DNA of 64,000 bases from NCBI GenBank assembly GCA_030267565.1, contig BRXU01000037.1, positions 434,001 to 498,000 on the forward strand, in the 5' to 3' direction. Shown in pieces: positions 60,668 through 64,000 of this stretch. The first letter of the stretch is position 1, and every line of letters starts with the position of its first letter. The notes beneath the pieces were generated by a model. The model saw only the letters and a list, made by a program, of their open reading frames with translations, was not told the origin of the DNA and did no database searches. This stretch comes from Pleodorina starrii (Eukaryota; Chlorophyta; Chlorophyceae; Chlamydomonadales; Volvocaceae). Position numbers and translations under genes: made by a program.

Positions 60668-63101
60668 GGGTGAAGGGCGGCTGGGGACCGTGGTTTGGGC
60701 TGGGATGGGAACATGGGATGGGGGGAGGGACATGAGATGGCGGCGGGGAGGTCAGCGGCCTTCCACGGCGCTTCTGGCTGCCCTCACACCCCTCGCACCC
60801 CTCAACACCCCTCACACCCCTCACACCCCTCGGCCCCTGACCCGGCGCGTGCACGGCTAGGGTTGCACGGTGTAGGGGCTTGCTTTACTTTCGGCAGCAG
60901 GTAGGGGCTGGTTTGCGGGTGTGGATGCCCAGGGAGGGGGGCTAGCCTACCCGTTCAGCCGCCGCCCCTCTGGCCGTATGGTGCTCAGGAATGACGAAAG
61001 TTGGTAGGCGGCTGGCGGAATCTTGTGGAATCTTGTGGAATCTTTTGTGAATCCTTATGGATCCTATGAGGATCTTATGGAGGTTGAAGAAGAGGCTCGG
61101 CGGAGATGCGGGCCGGGCTGGCAGGGCCAGGCCTGGCGGAGTCGCCGGTGTGCGCTGAGTTCCCCAGAATGGGTTTGGGGGGCGGGGTGGATGTGGTGCA
61201 ATTTCGCGTGGTGCAGAGCGCAGAAGTGCTCGGGAGTGGTACGGAAATGGTACGGTCTTCGTATATTGTAGGTGCGCTCCTTTGTGTGTGTGGGTCAACT
61301 GCTGGGGAGCGGAGCGGATGCGGCTGCCGCCAATGCGCGTGGGAGTGGTGCGTGCGGGTGCGTGATCTCGCTTGGGAGAAAAACAGTCGATGTGCCGGGG
61401 ATGGGCCCGCCCCTCCCCCTCCCGCCCCGTCTACTCCCGCGATCCTTCAGCGGCATAGTGCCTCGCTTTTCTTTTTCTTTGCGTGCTTGCGATGCGCGTT
61501 CCGTGATGTCGTTTGTCGAACCACAAAAGGGAAAGCGCGATTGGCCCATCGCACGTGTGCGCGGTTACCGTATCGTTTGTGTTCATCTGAAGCACCACTC
61601 CCTTGGTGCAATCTGCTGTGTCCTCTCCTCCTGAGGTGCTGTCCGACGCCGGTCCAAAGTATGGCCGCGTTGCCGTGCCGGTATTGCAATGGAGTGGAAG
61701 GAAGGGGCGCGGTTAGGGGAGCGGTAGGGCAGGGTTACGACGGACCCCGCATGTCTTGCGCTGTGTCTGTAGCCCTGCCATTAGCACGCGTGCGCGTGAT
61801 CATGAGCGCGGCGACGTGCGGGCACAAAAGTGGTGTCTGTTGTGGTGTTGCTTGTCCTTGTCGCGTGTGGCTCTCTGAATGAATGACGCGTGCGGCACTG
61901 AAACGATACCTGTGAACTGAAGGAATGATAGCAAGAAGAGAGGTGACCGGCCTTTGGTGCGCGTGAGAGCTTGCGCCTGGCGTCGTAGCTGGGAGAAAAG
62001 AAAGAAGAAATGCGCTAATGCACGCCAGGTTGGTTGATTCACACGCATGGGCTGGTCGGATGTCATTCCTTCGTCAAGTACTTGGGCTCCTCCTTGTAGC
62101 GGACGATTTGAAGGGGTGCCGCGCGCGTGACGGGTTGCGTGCATACCAGATGGGGTACGGCAGCCACACAACTGCAATGGTATGGAGGTGGTATCGATGT
62201 GAGGTTTGGAGGAGCAACTAAGGCGCGAGATTTTTGCATGGGCGTCGTGGGCCCTCATGGGCGTCCGATCGTCTATATCTGTTTGAATTGGCGGGAGGAA
62301 TGACGGCCAAGTGGCGGGCGAAGAATGGAGGGGGCGAGCCGGTGTTTGATTGAACGACTTGGCCGATCCGGTTGTGTTTATTGTCATCTGAATTATGACG
62401 TGTGCGATTATTCTGTCGGGACGGCATCGTCGCCCTCAGCGGTTCTTGTGGCTGGCGTAGGGCGGGCGTCATGTCCTGGTGTTGACCTAACATTTCGTCG
62501 CCCAGGCCCCTGGCGAGCGCATTGACGCCCGGCACCGGCTCCTCGGACACATTGCTCTGACAAAAAGCACAATAATTATACACGGCCCAAAATTATTTAT
62601 TTGTTTGTGCGTCTTTCCGCGACTGTCAACTCTTGTGCCGTCTTTTCCACGGTACCGTAACACTTTTCTCATTCTTAAATGCCTTCCTGCAGGAGTCTGG
62701 CCCACGTTAGCTGCGCGCACGATCGCGAATTATGTTCAGTCAAGCCAACCATCATTTATAAATGTTTAAATGACAGCTGGTCCTGAGAGGTAGGGTCCGA
62801 ACGTGTCCTACGAATCCGACTGTGGAGTATTTATTACCAGCGCCCGCCCAACATTTGCACTGTGGCAAGCATTGTTTCACGTTATCTGATGAAAATCCGA
62901 ACTTGATGTTTTGGGTGCGGCATCAAATCCCTAGCGTTCAGCCCGATGACCCTTGCCGATGACCCCTTGCGGCGAGAGCCCGAAATCGCAACCGCGCAAT
63001 TGGCTGGCCCTGGCTGGCTAAATAACTAGCAGTTGTATCTTGTATGCATACACAAAGCCATAAATCCCCAAATTAACTGCATTGCAGAACTGACATGCTT
63101 A
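60668..63101. other. 3' UTR and intergenic DNA downstream of the SulP gene
   Basis: No exon recognised. A short CACCCCTCACACCCCT run lies near 60790-60830. No TGTAA was found in the first 2 kb. From about 61450 onward the sequence is less repetitive and lower in GC, with frames up to about 258 codons (61106-61882) that show no domain. Confidence 0.45.
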
Positions 63102-63103
63102 TA

Positions 63104-63436
63104 CCGTAGTGCTACTTAGATTTCGTGACACAAATTTCGTGATGGCATCGCGAAATCGTATCACGTAACAATTCCAGCACGTAGGCTAGCTCTTGAGGTC
63201 GTTGAAATTCAGCGTGAGCGGCGAGAGGCAGAGGCCAGTCTTCGCGTTCCCACGCTGTGCCGGCTGCGGGCAGCCCGTATTTTGCTGCGGCAGTCTTGGG
63301 GCGTCACGAACTATTGTTGCATAATGGCAGATTCCCTCGGACCCCTTCACGAAACTTAAAAATCACGTAAATATTTCAGGTGTTTTTCGACCATCTTCGC
63401 GAATTTTTCAATCACGAAATCTAAGTAGCACTACGG
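63104..63436. mobile_element. MITE with 25-bp perfect terminal inverted repeats and TA target duplication
   Basis: The ends CCGTAGTGCTACTTAGATTT (continuing CGTGA) at 63104-63128 and its exact reverse complement at 63412-63436 are each flanked by TA (63102-63103 and 63437-63438). The 333-bp interior is non-coding and AT-rich, with sub-terminal CGTGA/TCACG motifs (for example 63153-63172 and 63361-63368). TA duplication and no coding capacity indicate a Tc1/mariner-type non-autonomous element. Confidence 0.9.
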
Positions 63437-64000
63437 TAACAAGCGACCCTTGGCATATTCCGTCCTGTTGCTGTGCGAGTGTGCGAGACCTGCTACGTTC
63501 TGAGGGTACCCCCGGGGGTCGGACTCGGTAATCGTAAAAAGGGAGCGCGGCACGGGTCGCGCGAGCGCGTCACGGGTCTCCTTGGTTGTTTCGCTCATCT
63601 AAAGGCTTTGGCGGCAAATCCGATAGGCGGTCACGTCAATTTGAATGACAGAACCATCAACTCACAGGGCGCCTTTCGTCCATCCAAACTGGGCTATCGC
63701 CAATCCCTGATAAGGAAAGCGGATTCAATGTGCTGTGTCCTGGCCGGCTGGCCGCTAAATACAAGCGACTTCTAGTTGTGTCACCTGCAGCGAGCCATAC
63801 ATTGGCTTGACCCGCAACAGTCCGCAACTGATGATTTTCGGCCAGACTTCCTAAGACTTGCGCCCGCCCTGTCGTACTGTGGGCCCAAGTAGGCCAAAGC
63901 GGGCAGCCCGTTGCGTTCGTAGAGTCAGACATGTGGCTTGCAGCTACCTGGCAGGTGTGGTGCGCCCACCTCGGTACGGCTTCTTACCTAGTACCTATAT
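63437..64000. other. Intergenic sequence to the window end
   Basis: No gene, tRNA or repeat was recognised. Frames up to 100 codons occur on both strands without recognisable motifs. Confidence 0.45.

Noticed and set aside
61106..61882. 258-codon plus-strand frame downstream of SulP
   Set aside because: No domain, unusual composition rich in Cys and Arg, and no supporting splice or start context.

Overview
The window looks like nuclear DNA of a chlamydomonadalean (volvocine-type) green alga. It is GC-rich, its genes are broken into many small exons by GC-rich, satellite-filled introns with GT-AG ends, TGTAA poly(A) signals appear, and the proteins resemble plant and green-algal families. There are no bacterial operons. 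Codon phase is consistent across every junction of the models below, but splice sites were chosen by eye.

Layout. 1086-11816 (minus): an 11-exon SEC23-like COPII gene of 1084 aa. 12271-19322 (plus): a 9-exon DDI1 gene of 455 aa (ubiquitin-like domain, retropepsin domain, UBA). It is divergent from SEC23-like across a 454-bp gap. 21680-23465 (minus): a 2-exon mitochondrial MAM33/p32 gene of 258 aa. 23932-25192 (plus): a predicted 2-exon gene for a 91-aa protein, divergent from MAM33. 25193-32170: mostly intergenic, with one unassigned minus-strand reading frame and a short retroposon bounded by 19-bp direct repeats. 32179-47038: a transposon nest. LINE fragment A ends in (ATC)5 and is followed directly by LINE B, which ends in (ATC)8. 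LINE B's reverse-transcriptase frame is split by an 11.3-kb Ty3/Gypsy element with apparently identical 502-bp LTRs and a 4-bp target duplication. 47713-60667 (plus): a 20-exon gene of 1024 aa joining a transit-peptide-like leader, one membrane helix, a rhodanese-like domain lacking its catalytic Cys, a SulP anion transporter and a STAS domain. 63104-63436: a TA-flanked MITE.

The host genes are unrelated housekeeping functions: vesicle coat, ubiquitin-shuttle protease, mitochondrial matrix protein and anion transport. The most striking shared feature is in their introns. A small set of short sequence modules recurs across all five genes on both strands. Orientation follows the direction of transcription, and where both orientations occur in one intron the donor-side copy is the reverse complement of the acceptor-side copy. 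The Gypsy element is notable for a probable self-priming primer-binding site and for a DNA cytosine-methyltransferase-like domain that has lost its catalytic motif.
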